From Citrobacter freundii (GTDB lineage Bacteria; Bacteroidota; Bacteroidia; Chitinophagales; Chitinophagaceae), in contig QFQQ01000036.1 of NCBI GenBank assembly GCA_003243445.1, positions 1 to 64,000 of the forward strand: a stretch of DNA of 64,000 nt, written 5' to 3'. Made by a program: the position numbers and the translations under genes. Shown piece by piece: positions 52,901 to 62,475 of this stretch (the stretch's first letter is position 1; every line of letters begins with the position of its first letter). The notes under the pieces were generated by a model that made no database searches, had not been told where the DNA came from, and saw only the letters and a program-made list of their open reading frames with translations.

Positions 52901-55398
52901 TTGCCATCCTTATTTACAGAGACCAGTTCAAACTTCGCAGTTTGATTCAGCGGGAAATAATACATCCAGTCATACTTGATACCATAAAATATATCCTGTG
53001 TATAAATGTCTGCCGATGCCATCCGGCTGACCGGCCTTCCAGTTTCATCAAAAACAGTGGTGTAGAAGTTAGTCTGCAGCGCACCCATGTTCTGATATTC
53101 AGTCGGCACCTGGTATGTTTCCGTGGCATTACCTTCCGCATCAGTCTTCCCTTCTTTCACCTGCTTATCAAAGAATGTATTCTGATTGGCCAGAGAAAAA
53201 TCATAATTGCTGTATTTCTCAGGCGAGAATTGCTTTTGTTTAACCTGGATCTCTGTTTCATAGTTTCTATTGGCGGCTGGCGGGCCAAAGAAATTCATAG
53301 CATTAATCTTAAGCTGTGATGATTCACCCGGCTTCAGTGCATTACTGCTTAATTTTGTTGAAACACGGATACGATCCGGAACGAATTCCTCGATCGAGAA
53401 GTTGCGTGAAGCAAGCAGCACATCATTCGAGGTATAAACTTCCAGCGTATAGCTACCGGTGATCGCGGATGTGGCGATATCGATATTCCCTTCAACAGAG
53501 CCTTCTTCATTCAAACTCTTACGGAATGATTTCAGCTCCTTGCCATTGGGCATAACGAACTTCATCTTCAGCGGGATCTCTCCCGGTGAATTCCACTGAC
53601 GATCACGGATGATCACCGAGAAGTTGACTTTCTCGCCCGGTCTGTATATATCCCTTTCTGCATAAACAAATGCATCCAGCCCTGATGGATTATTGCGTTT
53701 ACCACCAACGGCAAATCTTGACGTATTAACTTTTGTATTATTAAAAGGAAGATAGTTGAAATCATCTGCGGTCTTCGCAATGATCATGGCTGGTTTGAAA
53801 CCGGTCATATCTTTTTTGGAATAGCTGATCGCAGCCACGCCGTCTTTATCTGTCGCACCTGTACCGATCAATTGATTATTGGCAGCATACACAGTTACAT
53901 TCACACCGCTGACCGCATCAGCGGTTTTGATGGAATTGGCAAATACAAAGATCTTATCCTCTCCCTGCTTCGCAATCAGACCAAGATCAGAAAGAGAAAT
54001 AAAGCGGCTGTCTCTCACCCAATAATCTTTTTCAGAGCGGATCATTACATGGTAAACGCCATTGAAATCAGGCAACCGGTCTTCAAACTGTGAAAAATTC
54101 AGCAGGCGGCCGCCACCGCTTTTGGGCAGTGAACGTGTATCGATCTCTTTTTCATAGATCACATCACCGAGTGAAGTATTGATATACGCATCGTCATAAT
54201 AATCGCCGCCGTATTCTTCGTCATAGGAAGAACCCGAAGAGCGTGATTCCTGCGGATAATAACCGTAACGCTGTGCCATCAACAGGTTGTTCTCATAAAT
54301 CTTTGAAATGACCAGTTTTACTTTTTCCACGCTGGTGATCTTTACCTCAATATTCTTCGCCCCTTTTTTTGAAAGATAAACGGCTTTATTATTTGTAAAG
54401 CTGATGCCCGGTTCCAATTCACCAAAAGCAATGCTTCCATTATATTCTTCTTTCAGGATGCCACCGATCTTGCCTTTCAATCCTTTTGATATAACGAGCG
54501 TGTAACTTTTATCTACGCTGAACTGGCTGCTGCGGATCGTAAATCCTGACTCATTGGTCGTAACACTGAACGGAACTTCCGGATCGATCCTGATATATGA
54601 TTTCAGATTCTCATCGTTCAATTGCTGGCTGGTGATCACATTCACAATACCATCCGTACCATCATGCTCAGGCTCCAGGCTTTGAATGGTTAGAACGAAT
54701 GGAGAAGGAATAGTGATCGCAGAGCTCAACGCTTCTTTGGTGGCATTCTTTCCACCTTCCGGTTTAAGCCCCTTACCTATCGTAATTTTTGAAGAGAGAT
54801 CTTTATCGGAAGACTTTACGCCATTCAATCTCACCGAGATCTTTGAATCGGGCGACATGGTCAGTAAAGTATATTCCTGCTTCTTTCCATCCAGTTCTAT
54901 TTCCAGCAGTTCTTTCAGGTCTGCGGGATTAACACGATAGTTAAAGAACAGGTCCATCTGCGGCGAAGCGGTCGTACTGGTTTCACCAACCCAGATCACC
55001 TGCGAATTTTCCAACTGCAGGGCCGGTGTATGGAATTTGATCTCATCACCGCCACTCACTTTATTGTATTTGCTGAAGCGAAGAACGGACGCCTTGATCT
55101 TTGCCGTATAGTCTGTTGCCGGATCCAGCGGTTGCGCCGGCGAGAACACCAGCTGATCCGGGCTTTCCCAGCGGTATTTACCTTTAATAGCCGGTTCGAA
55201 TGAGATATAGTCGGTCGAATCCCAGACGTTCAATAGTGAGTCGGCCACCATTCCCTGGTCAAAGCGGAATTGCAGGTTTCCGAGCAGGGGAACTTCGTCT
55301 TTTGCGTTGGTATAACTGAGAACAACAGCACTGCGATTACAGGCTGTCAAGATGAAGGCAACCGGAAGAAAGATTGCCAGGAATCTTTTGAAATACAT
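49990..55398 (-). CDS. Alpha-2-macroglobulin family lipoprotein with thioester motif
   Basis: 1802 aa. I start at the ATG at 55398, which gives the lipoprotein signal MYFKRFLAIFLPVAFILTAC (C20); the frame extends 21 codons further without signal character. Tandem MG domains follow, then an MG2 segment near VYAERDIYRPGEKVNFSVII. A bait-like region leads to the thioester segment YPYGCTEQTVSAAFPQLYY, with C1344 and Q1347 as the reactive pair. The C-terminus has the alpha-alpha toroid and the receptor-like MG10. It is thought to trap foreign proteases in the periplasm. It is divergent from pbpC, the known partner of bacterial macroglobulins (as in the E. coli yfhM-pbpC pair). Confidence 0.93.
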   Translation of the reverse strand: MYFKRFLAIFLPVAFILTACNRSAVVLSYTNAKDEVPLLGNLQFRFDQGMVADSLLNVWDSTDYISFEPAIKGKYRWESPDQLVFSPAQPLDPATDYTAKIKASVLRFSKYNKVSGGDEIKFHTPALQLENSQVIWVGETSTTASPQMDLFFNYRVNPADLKELLEIELDGKKQEYTLLTMSPDSKISVRLNGVKSSDKDLSSKITIGKGLKPEGGKNATKEALSSAITIPSPFVLTIQSLEPEHDGTDGIVNVITSQQLNDENLKSYIRIDPEVPFSVTTNESGFTIRSSQFSVDKSYTLVISKGLKGKIGGILKEEYNGSIAFGELEPGISFTNNKAVYLSKKGAKNIEVKITSVEKVKLVISKIYENNLLMAQRYGYYPQESRSSGSSYDEEYGGDYYDDAYINTSLGDVIYEKEIDTRSLPKSGGGRLLNFSQFEDRLPDFNGVYHVMIRSEKDYWVRDSRFISLSDLGLIAKQGEDKIFVFANSIKTADAVSGVNVTVYAANNQLIGTGATDKDGVAAISYSKKDMTGFKPAMIIAKTADDFNYLPFNNTKVNTSRFAVGGKRNNPSGLDAFVYAERDIYRPGEKVNFSVIIRDRQWNSPGEIPLKMKFVMPNGKELKSFRKSLNEEGSVEGNIDIATSAITGSYTLEVYTSNDVLLASRNFSIEEFVPDRIRVSTKLSSNALKPGESSQLKINAMNFFGPPAANRNYETEIQVKQKQFSPEKYSNYDFSLANQNTFFDKQVKEGKTDAEGNATETYQVPTEYQNMGALQTNFYTTVFDETGRPVSRMASADIYTQDIFYGIKYDWMYYFPLNQTAKFELVSVNKDGKVSNSTARVQVIKHEYRTVLSKSGSYFRYESQKQDKMMTEVQLNIGEGTVFNYIPRSPGDYEVRVYRSGANSYVSRSFYSYGSWGGDNNSFEVNNEGNIDISLEKKSYEAGESVKALFKTPFSGRMLVTMETDHLISHQYVDVPERSASLDLKLTGEHVPNVYITATLIKPHEVSDIPLTVAHGFQNVKVEEKSRLIPVTIDAQKTVRSKTLQKIRVKAAPGSYVTLAAVDNGVLQVSDFKTPDPYNYFYQQRALQVNAFDLYPLLFAEVRARTSSTGGDGELSMDRRVNPMPAKRIKVVSYWSGIKKADGSGNAEFEIDIPQFSGEIRLMAVSYKGQKFGSGENTMTVADPIVLSTALPRFLSPGDTVSVPVTLSNTTDKATTVSANIKVEGGIRVVGGAAESIPVNAKSEGRATFRIVADPVIGIGKVKIQANGAGEKFEDETEISIRPASTLQKRTGSGKIVGGSTQAVNIGFSDFIASSANYKLTVSRSPVLELGEQLRYLVQYPYGCTEQTVSAAFPQLYYSDLADLMQLGGKEKTNANTNVLEAIRKIKMRQLYNGAVTLWDGEGKEDWWTTVYAAHFLLEARKAGFDVDNSLIETMLSYINNRLKNRELIIYYYNRDQQKKIAPKEVAYGLYVLALAGRTNIPAMNYYKSNPSVLALDSRYLLSAAYATAGDRKSFMAMLPGSFTGEESVPQTGGSFYSAIRDEAIALNALLEVDPGNKQVGVMIKHVAEKLRSRSWLSTQERAFSFLALGKHARSANNSTVTAEVKVNGKTVGKADNGQWHGNKAVLNGTNIQIVTKGTGDLYYFWEAEGISATGDYVEEDSYLKVRKRFFDRFGTPISGNTFKQNDLVIIGITLEKTFSGNVENIVITDLLPAGFEIENPRTKEIPGMDWIKDASNPTAIDVRDDRLHLFVDSYNNKQTYYYAVRAVSPGQYKMGPVSADAMYNGEYHSYNGAGTIRIIRE

Positions 55399-55726
55399 AA
55401 GGTTTGGTTGGGTTCTGTTTTGTAAAGAGAAGGTAAACAAAAACATCGAATTGTTTGACACGCATTTAGTCTTTTTCCATAAAGCGTATGCGGTTTACAA
55501 TAAACTGTGGGTAATCCGTGTTAGGGAGGAATGCTTTTGCCTGCAGACTGGCAGTGATCAGCAATCATTGTGAAGAAATTTGAAGCAAGGTAATGAACAG
55601 CGAAGGGGTTGTCCTAATATTTCTAAATAAATATTTGTTAACAGCAATATGTTGTTAATGCATGCAACTAAACCCGCCATCTATTTAGTCTCGCGAATTA
55701 ATATCTTTACCCGCAAGTCATCTATT

Positions 55727-58054
55727 ATGAGGATCAGGTTCAGCATTACCAGGAAGGGCATCATCCGTTTTCTCAAACGTACCGGCATCGCCATTGCCGC
55801 ATTGATCGTCCTGTTCTTTTTGCTGAACTGGATCTTTCCCTTACCTGATAAGATCGATTACTCTTCCATACTGACCGACAGCAAGGGTGAAGTGATCAAC
55901 GCCAGCCTTACCCATGATGATAAATGGCGGATGAAGACCGAACTGAATGAGATCTCTCCCTTGCTCAGAAAGACGATCATTGCAAAAGAAGACAAATACT
56001 TCTACAGTCATCCCGGTATAAATGTGATAGCAGTTGGCCGGGCATTTTTCAAAAACATCTTTCGCTGGAAGCGGACCTCTGGCGCTAGTACGATCACCAT
56101 GCAGGTAGCGCGTGCGCTTGAACACCGGAAACGGACTTTCCCGAATAAGATCGTTGAAATGTTCCGCGCCTTTCAACTGGAGCTTAAATATGATAAGGAC
56201 GAGATCCTTCAACTCTACCTGAACCTTGTTCCCTACGGTGGCAATATTGAGGGGGTAAAGGCGGCGGCATTATTGTACTTCAACAAGAACCCGGATCACC
56301 TTTCCCTCGCAGAGATCACTTCGCTGAGTATTATTCCGAACCGGCCATCCAGCCTGGTGATCGGCAGGCATAATGGCCGGATCGTTGAAGAGCGTAACCG
56401 ATGGTTGCAGAAATTTGCAGCCGATAAAGTTTTTACAGACAAAGAGATCGATGATGCGCTTGCAGAGCCACTGACCGCCACACGCCATACAGTACCACAT
56501 TACGCACCACATCTTTTTTATAAACTATCCAGGCAACAGAAGGGAGAGATCAGCACCCATCTTGAGCTGAACACCCAGCTGAAAACCGAAAAGATCGTTG
56601 AGGACTATATCCGCGCGCAGCGGCTGCGCAATATCCGTAATGCGGCGGTGATCATTGTGGACAACCGGACGCATAAGGTGATCACCTATGTTGGCTCATC
56701 CAATTTCTATGATACGCTGGATGGCGGGCAGGTGAATGGTGCTGCCGCTATCCGTCAGCCCGGCAGCACGCTGAAGCCGCTACTGTACGCCCTGTGTTTT
56801 GACGAAGGATTGCTCACGCCCAAAACAGTGATCGCCGATGTGCCGGTGAACTATGAAGGTTATGCACCGGAAAATTACGATCAGCGATTCAATGGCTATG
56901 TATCGATCGAATACGCACTGGAGCATTCACTGAATATTCCGGCGGTAAAAAGCCTGAGCTTATTGGGCCAGGAAAAATTGATACAGCAACTGATCCGCTG
57001 CCGTTTCAGGCAGATCGAAAAAGACAGGAAAAAGCTTGGTCTTTCCATGATCCTTGGGGGGTGCGGCACTACCCTGGAAGAACTGACCGGTCTATTCTCG
57101 GCTTTTGCCAATGAAGGAAAATTTATCAAGCCGTCATTCTCCGCCGCAGATACAATACAGGCTCCGATCCAACTGATCAGTCCGGCAGCAGATTATATGG
57201 TGAATGAAATCCTTTCCAAAGTAAACCGTCCCGACTTTCCGCTTAACTGGATGGCAACCGAGCGCATGCCCAAGATCGCCTGGAAAACGGGCACCAGTTA
57301 TGGGAGACGTGATGCCTGGAGTATTGGTTATAACAAAAATTATACTGTTGGAGTATGGACCGGAAATTTCTCCGGTGCCGGCGTTCCCGATCTCAGTGGC
57401 GCAAATATTGCCACACCACTATTATTCCGCATCTTCAATACGATCGATTACAACAACGATAAAGAATGGTTTCATCAACCCAATGATATAGACATACGCC
57501 AGGTATGCAGTGAAACGGGACTTCCGCCATCAGAGCATTGCACCAGCATCACGACTGATTATTTTATCCCTCTTATTTCCAGCACACGCACCTGCAGCAA
57601 CTGGCAGGAAATAATGGTCCGCCCGGACGAAAAGATCTCTTACTGTAAAAGTTGTGCGCCGGCAACCGGCTATAAAAAGAAATGGTATAAGATAGTCGAG
57701 CCTGAAATGCAACCCTGGTTTGCAGAGAACCGTATTTCATATCAGCAGATCCCGCCGCATAATCCGGATTGCGAATTAATATTCAAAGGCAGCGCACCGG
57801 CGATACAGTTCCCGGTGAATGGTGTGGAATATCTGATCAATAAAAAAAATCCTGAGCCTTTACAATTGATCTGCAAAACAGCCAATGATGTCAGCAAGGT
57901 ATACTGGTATATCAATAATAAATTCTACAAAGCAAGCGCTGCGGGAGAAAAACAATTCTTTATACCAGATGAGGGTCCGGTAAAAATATCCTGCACAGAT
58001 GATAAAGGCCGGAACAGGAATATTACGATCTATGTGAAGATGGTCAATCTTTGA
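55727..58054 (+). CDS. pbpC: Penicillin-binding protein 1C (glycosyltransferase/transpeptidase)
   Basis: A 775-aa bifunctional peptidoglycan synthase. I start at the ATG at 55727 (MRIRFSITRKGIIRFLKRTG), just before the membrane anchor IAIAALIVLFFLLNWIF; the frame extends 26 codons upstream. The GT51 domain has the catalytic glutamate in IIAKEDKYFYSHPG, then GASTITMQVARAL. The transpeptidase domain has the active serine in RQPGSTLKPLLYAL, the SLN motif in EHSLNIPAV and KTGTS. The C-terminal BiPBP_C domain (about 680-775) is the mark of the 1C class. Divergent from the macroglobulin gene, consistent with a repair role after breach of the wall. Confidence 0.95.
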   Translation: MRIRFSITRKGIIRFLKRTGIAIAALIVLFFLLNWIFPLPDKIDYSSILTDSKGEVINASLTHDDKWRMKTELNEISPLLRKTIIAKEDKYFYSHPGINVIAVGRAFFKNIFRWKRTSGASTITMQVARALEHRKRTFPNKIVEMFRAFQLELKYDKDEILQLYLNLVPYGGNIEGVKAAALLYFNKNPDHLSLAEITSLSIIPNRPSSLVIGRHNGRIVEERNRWLQKFAADKVFTDKEIDDALAEPLTATRHTVPHYAPHLFYKLSRQQKGEISTHLELNTQLKTEKIVEDYIRAQRLRNIRNAAVIIVDNRTHKVITYVGSSNFYDTLDGGQVNGAAAIRQPGSTLKPLLYALCFDEGLLTPKTVIADVPVNYEGYAPENYDQRFNGYVSIEYALEHSLNIPAVKSLSLLGQEKLIQQLIRCRFRQIEKDRKKLGLSMILGGCGTTLEELTGLFSAFANEGKFIKPSFSAADTIQAPIQLISPAADYMVNEILSKVNRPDFPLNWMATERMPKIAWKTGTSYGRRDAWSIGYNKNYTVGVWTGNFSGAGVPDLSGANIATPLLFRIFNTIDYNNDKEWFHQPNDIDIRQVCSETGLPPSEHCTSITTDYFIPLISSTRTCSNWQEIMVRPDEKISYCKSCAPATGYKKKWYKIVEPEMQPWFAENRISYQQIPPHNPDCELIFKGSAPAIQFPVNGVEYLINKKNPEPLQLICKTANDVSKVYWYINNKFYKASAAGEKQFFIPDEGPVKISCTDDKGRNRNITIYVKMVNL

Positions 58055-58238
58055 CTTGATTTCAGTTATGGAACAGGTGATTCAGGCAGTACAAGAATGT
58101 ATGTTGAATGATCATGTGAAAACCGCCCTCAGTCATTTCAGCACCGGGAATCGTCAATTCATGCAAGTGAAAAAAAATGCGGACAACGGATCGAGATAAC
58201 TGCATGTCAAGAGAGATGAACCAAACCAATCCCTATTC

Positions 58239-60755
58239 GTGATCCGATCATTCCTGATTGCAGTATTACTGCTAAGCATTAACACCTGCGCATTTGCGCA
58301 AAACGGTTTCTACAAGGTTTATCCTTTACAAGATTCCCGAAGTATCACTGATCTGCTGATACTTGATGACGACAATTACTGTTTTATTACGACACATTAT
58401 TTTCATATTACTGACGGATCAGGGAATATTAAAGTGCAGAAAGAACTCAAAGAAGGAAGTTATTCGATCCTCGAATCTGTGATCAGGGACAATGAAAAGA
58501 ACTTCTGGATCGCAGCCTTTGTATCCGATAATGGTATCGACTCACGCAAAGTTTTGTTCAAGCTGAATGCGGGCGGGCAATTAATTTCCACGATCTCATT
58601 AAACGATCAAAGATCATTTGAGACCCTGAAATTACTCCCGTCCTCCGGCAATAACTTTTTTCTTGCATTTAAGGATCGTGGAGAAAACGGCAATTCCGCC
58701 GTCAGGGTGTATCTGATGGATAAGAATGGTAACAAACAATGGGACAAGCAGGTGTCTGATACGATCTATAACACTTACCAGATAAAAGCCGGTCCGTCAA
58801 ATTCCGCATACATTTATTATCAGCATACCGAAAGCCGCGAGGGCGAAATGATCAATCTTACCAATGCCGGAACCATCACAACACACCAGGTCAGGCTGGA
58901 TGATCCCGTTGATGAAGACTATTACACATCCGACTTTAACACCACAACCGACGGATTTATTTTTTCCGGAGGAGTACAAAAACGAGCAGGGCTTGAAACC
59001 GACGGACTGATCTATAAGACGGACCAGAACGGAAATAATATCTGGACAAAAAAGATCAACATCAAATCAGGCGACGCAATTTTCACCATCCAGCCTGTTG
59101 CAGATGGTTATATCGGATTGGGGAGTTCCGGCACAGTCAGCAACGGAACGTTCGATTCAGACGCGGATATTCTTTTGATAAAGTTTGACCTTACCGGCAA
59201 ACAACTTTGGCGAAAAGCCTTTGGCGGATCCGGGAACGATTATGCAAGATTCCTGCACGTAACAGCACAGCATATTATTTTCGCCGGACAAAGCTCCTAT
59301 CCCAGCGAAGTCGCTTCTCTCCCGGCCTTGTGCAAAACAAATATGAATGGAGAACTTCCTTCTGCTATTCCCTTTCAACCGGATGCTGCTGCACTAACCC
59401 ATTTAACTATACCGGGTAACAGCTATGCAACGATTCTTGCCGGCATTGCTCCCGGGCCCGACGGTGCTGTTTTAAGTGGAGTAAACCTGCTTTCTATTGA
59501 TGAAGATATCTATTATCCATTTGCCATACGGCATGATAAAACAGGTAAGAACGAATGGGCAATACAATTGTCGGCCAGTCAGGGAATATTGAAAGTTTTT
59601 AAAAAGATAAGAGCAGATGAATACATCGCTGTTACTGAAGTAAAAGATCTGTTTTCCAACTGGTATGACGTTTACAAGTTGAATGAAAAAGGCAAGATAC
59701 TCTGGACGCAAAAAATCCGTGCCAGCAGCGTCAAAGATGTGGTAGCGACAAGCGACGGAGGAATGCTTTTTACGGGCGCAGCAGATATATCTTTTATAAA
59801 TTATGAAGTTTTGCTGGTGAAATTTGATGCTGCCGGAAATGAACAGTGGATCAAGACGATCGGAGAACCCGGTTTATGGGAAACGGGCCGCAAGATCATC
59901 GAAACACCGGAACATGATTTCCTGATCGTCGGTAATTCCCAGAAGGAATACGATATCATTTCATCACTCTATATCCTGAAAATCGATAAAAATGGAAATA
60001 AACGGTGGTCAAAGACATTTGCCCAGGGAATAACCAACGATGTTGGCTTTGACTTGATCATTACACCTGATAATGGTTATCTGTTTTCCGGTACATCCAA
60101 CGAGCGGCCATTCATCAATAAAAATCTCCTGCTGATAAAAACCGATAAAGACGGAAATCTTGCATGGCGAAAAACGCAGGATATCCACCTGATGGATGAA
60201 GGGTTTCGCGTTATCAACAGAGCCGGGGGAGGCTTTCTGATCGCAGGCACAACCGCTGAACCGCCCGCTGGTGTGATGGAAAAATATGTTTTTGTAATGA
60301 AAACAGACCAGGAAGGCAACCGGGAAGGCGCAATTTATTTCGGTAAGACAGCACGTCAGACAATGAATCCGAACCTGACCGTAACATCTTCCGGAGATAC
60401 ACTACTTGTGGCCAATACACAGCAGGAGTACGGGAATGAATTTGTGTTCATGACAAAGCTCAATAACAATATTCCAACCGGAAACCCGCGTGAACCCCTG
60501 AACGGTTTTATAACGCTTTATCCGAATCCATCCACAGGTTTATCAATACTAAGGATCACACAACCCGTCACAGGGAGCGTGACGGTTGCAGTGTATGACC
60601 AGGCCGGCAAAAAGATCACAACTATCAACAGGGAAAAAACGGGAGATCCACTGGAAATAAGCCTCACTATTCCCGGCCTGCCATCCGGCGTGTATTATGT
60701 GAAGGTTTGGGTAAACGGAAAAGGAGAAACGATCAGGTGGATGGTGGTGAGGTAG
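58239..60755 (+). CDS. T9SS-secreted beta-propeller-like protein
   Basis: 838 aa, starting at GTG, since no ATG lies in frame nearby and this start gives a clean signal peptide (RSFLIAVLLLSINTCAFAQ). The body repeats units of the type KTDQNGNNIWTKKINIKSGD and KFDAAGNEQWIKTIGEPG, spaced about 50-60 residues. They resemble the WD40-like/Kelch-type propeller blades of large Bacteroidota surface proteins. The C-terminal sorting domain LYPNPSTGLSILRITQP ... GVYYVKVWVNGKGETIRW ends the protein. Ligand unknown. The upstream gap 58055-58238 holds nothing I recognise. Confidence 0.85.
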   Translation: MIRSFLIAVLLLSINTCAFAQNGFYKVYPLQDSRSITDLLILDDDNYCFITTHYFHITDGSGNIKVQKELKEGSYSILESVIRDNEKNFWIAAFVSDNGIDSRKVLFKLNAGGQLISTISLNDQRSFETLKLLPSSGNNFFLAFKDRGENGNSAVRVYLMDKNGNKQWDKQVSDTIYNTYQIKAGPSNSAYIYYQHTESREGEMINLTNAGTITTHQVRLDDPVDEDYYTSDFNTTTDGFIFSGGVQKRAGLETDGLIYKTDQNGNNIWTKKINIKSGDAIFTIQPVADGYIGLGSSGTVSNGTFDSDADILLIKFDLTGKQLWRKAFGGSGNDYARFLHVTAQHIIFAGQSSYPSEVASLPALCKTNMNGELPSAIPFQPDAAALTHLTIPGNSYATILAGIAPGPDGAVLSGVNLLSIDEDIYYPFAIRHDKTGKNEWAIQLSASQGILKVFKKIRADEYIAVTEVKDLFSNWYDVYKLNEKGKILWTQKIRASSVKDVVATSDGGMLFTGAADISFINYEVLLVKFDAAGNEQWIKTIGEPGLWETGRKIIETPEHDFLIVGNSQKEYDIISSLYILKIDKNGNKRWSKTFAQGITNDVGFDLIITPDNGYLFSGTSNERPFINKNLLLIKTDKDGNLAWRKTQDIHLMDEGFRVINRAGGGFLIAGTTAEPPAGVMEKYVFVMKTDQEGNREGAIYFGKTARQTMNPNLTVTSSGDTLLVANTQQEYGNEFVFMTKLNNNIPTGNPREPLNGFITLYPNPSTGLSILRITQPVTGSVTVAVYDQAGKKITTINREKTGDPLEISLTIPGLPSGVYYVKVWVNGKGETIRWMVVR

Positions 60756-60756
60756 A

Positions 60757-60911
60757 GAAGGTTCAAGGGGTTCCAGAGGTTTCAAAGGTTCCAGAGGTTC
60801 CAGAAGTTCCAGAAGTTCTTCGGATCGCAATGAGCTCTTTAAATGTGAGCATTTCAAGTCGCGGCAGCAACCTCTGGAACTTCTGGAACCTTTGGAACCC
60901 CTGGAACCTTT
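60757..60911. repeat. Inverted pair of GGTTCCAGA arrays at a convergent gene junction
   Basis: Left arm 60757-60819 (GGTTCCAGAGGTTCCAGAAG units) and right arm 60869-60911 (CCTCTGGAACTTCTGGAACC units) face each other across 49 bases. Those bases hold a small stem CTTTAAATG-TGAG-CATTTCAAG. The right arm abuts the stop codon of the amine oxidase gene. It is the same family as 61-130. Confidence 0.75.
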
Positions 60912-60912
60912 C

Positions 60913-62277
60913 TTACGCAATCTTCCCCGCTGCCGCCTCTCCCGTATTCACCGCTCCTTCCATAAACCCCTGCCAGTCCGCCAAATGTTCGCCGGCGAAA
61001 TGCGTGTGTATATGTGAGCGCTCCAGTTCAGGGCGGAGACAAAACCACTGGCCTTTTCCATAGATCGCATAGGCACCGCGGGAGTATTCATCGTTGCCCC
61101 AGAAATAGTTGGTTTGTTTTTCGAGCAGAGAGGATACATCACCAAATGCAGGTTCCAGCGTTTGTTTGATCATGGCGGCCTTCCATTGATCACTCTGGTT
61201 GGCAACTACCGCTGCTTTGTCGCCAATGGTATACGATATCAATACGCCTTTATCCGACGCCTGATTTTTTGTGGCGTGATAAAAATAATGCGGCAACTGA
61301 TCCGTCACCATATCAAAATCTTCTGCATTCCAGAAACGCCTGGTGAATAAAAGCGGGTTCTTGTTGATCCGCGCATATTGCAATTGATCAAGTGCCATCA
61401 GTTGTTTTTCAGGGAGACCGGGTTGCCAGTCGATCTTTCTTACAGCAAATGCCGGTGCAGTGCAAATGATCTTGTCTCCTTTGAATACTTCGCCGTTGCT
61501 GCAATGCACTTCCACGTCTTTCTTTGGATGCTGGATGATCTTTGTTACGGTGTATTGCAGTTTTATCTTATCCATCCCGATCGCTTCAGCCATTTTTTGC
61601 GCCAGCATACTATTACCGCCCCTGATCTTATAATCCATTTCATTCTTTTCGCTGCTTTCTGCGTATTCGGCGAGTGCGGCAAATGCAGACACCTGGCGGA
61701 TGGATTCGCCAAAATCCGTACTATCCAGCAACTCACGAATATCAAGATCTTTTCCTTCACAACCATTTTGTACGAGATATCTCCACCAGTCAATCTTATC
61801 CAGTTTTTTCTTATCAGCTTCACTCATCTTTCCATATCCTTCCAGCAGCCCCTTAAAGCGGGTTTTCCAGTCTTCGCTGTAATCCCATTCCCCTTTTGGA
61901 TAATACCTTCCTTTATAGATAAGATGTGAATTGAACTGGTTATTATCCAGCACTAATCCAAATTCATTGCAGAGATCCTGCAGACGCTTGTGTGATGCAC
62001 CCACCCATTCCGCACCGAGTTCTACAACCAGCTTTTCCTTTTCATCAATAGTATGGGAGAATACGCGTCCGCTGATCCTGTTGCGGGCCTCAAGTATTAC
62101 GAACTCAATTCCTTTTTTATGTAAATGATAGGCTGCGGAAAGCCCCGCGAATCCGGCTCCTATAATAATGACCTTTGGCTTTTTGCCAATAAAAAAACTC
62201 CCCCAGGACGAGGAAGCCACTAACATGCCGGCCGTAGCCAGGGAACTGTCTTTGAGGAATTGCCTGCGTGAGCGCAT
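60913..62277 (-). CDS. Flavin-containing amine oxidase (TAT-exported)
   Basis: 454 aa. I start at the ATG at 62277, giving a twin-arginine signal MRSRRQFLKDSSLATAG (S-R-R-Q-F-L-K), so the folded flavoenzyme is exported. The dinucleotide fold is VIIIGAGFAGLSAAYHLHKK (G40-G45), then ILEARNRISGRVF, and the C-terminal FAD contact is HTHFAGEHLADWQGFMEGAV. Related enzymes oxidise primary amines or polyamines. The substrate cannot be read from sequence. The frame reaches 62364 but that part covers a low-complexity repeat. Confidence 0.88.
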   Translation of the reverse strand: MRSRRQFLKDSSLATAGMLVASSSWGSFFIGKKPKVIIIGAGFAGLSAAYHLHKKGIEFVILEARNRISGRVFSHTIDEKEKLVVELGAEWVGASHKRLQDLCNEFGLVLDNNQFNSHLIYKGRYYPKGEWDYSEDWKTRFKGLLEGYGKMSEADKKKLDKIDWWRYLVQNGCEGKDLDIRELLDSTDFGESIRQVSAFAALAEYAESSEKNEMDYKIRGGNSMLAQKMAEAIGMDKIKLQYTVTKIIQHPKKDVEVHCSNGEVFKGDKIICTAPAFAVRKIDWQPGLPEKQLMALDQLQYARINKNPLLFTRRFWNAEDFDMVTDQLPHYFYHATKNQASDKGVLISYTIGDKAAVVANQSDQWKAAMIKQTLEPAFGDVSSLLEKQTNYFWGNDEYSRGAYAIYGKGQWFCLRPELERSHIHTHFAGEHLADWQGFMEGAVNTGEAAAGKIA

Positions 62278-62300
62278 GGGATAAGGTTGGTTTTGGTTGC

Positions 62301-62340
62301 AGACCATCGATGATCGATGGTCGATGGCCGATGGCCGATT
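62301..62340. repeat. CGATGG-type low-complexity tract
   Basis: GACCATCGATGATCGATGG, then GTCGATGGCCGATGGCCG: imperfect short units upstream of the amine oxidase ATG. The complementary type (CGACCATCGAACATCG) recurs at 63375-63412. A CAACGGACAAC tract lies at 62441-62471. Confidence 0.6.
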
Positions 62341-62382
62341 TGCGGGCAGTATGCCCATCATCAAATTGCCAGCCTATTAAAA

Positions 62383-62413
62383 ATAATAAAACCCTCGTGT
62401 AAAAGAGGGTTTT
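62383..62413 (-). terminator. Terminator of the DUF2807 gene
   Basis: AAAACCCTC-GTGTAAAA-GAGGGTTTT, with T-rich DNA on both sides. It lies about 60 bases after the DUF2807 stop codon, read on the minus strand. Confidence 0.85.
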
Positions 62414-62475
62414 ATTTAGTTTATTGCTGTAAAGAATGAGCAACGGACAACATACAACTGACAACGGACACCCGG

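Noticed and set aside
60707..61063. Plus-strand frame with repeated EVPEVPEV
   Set aside because: The repeat comes from translating the GGTTCCAGA array and the frame overlaps two real genes.
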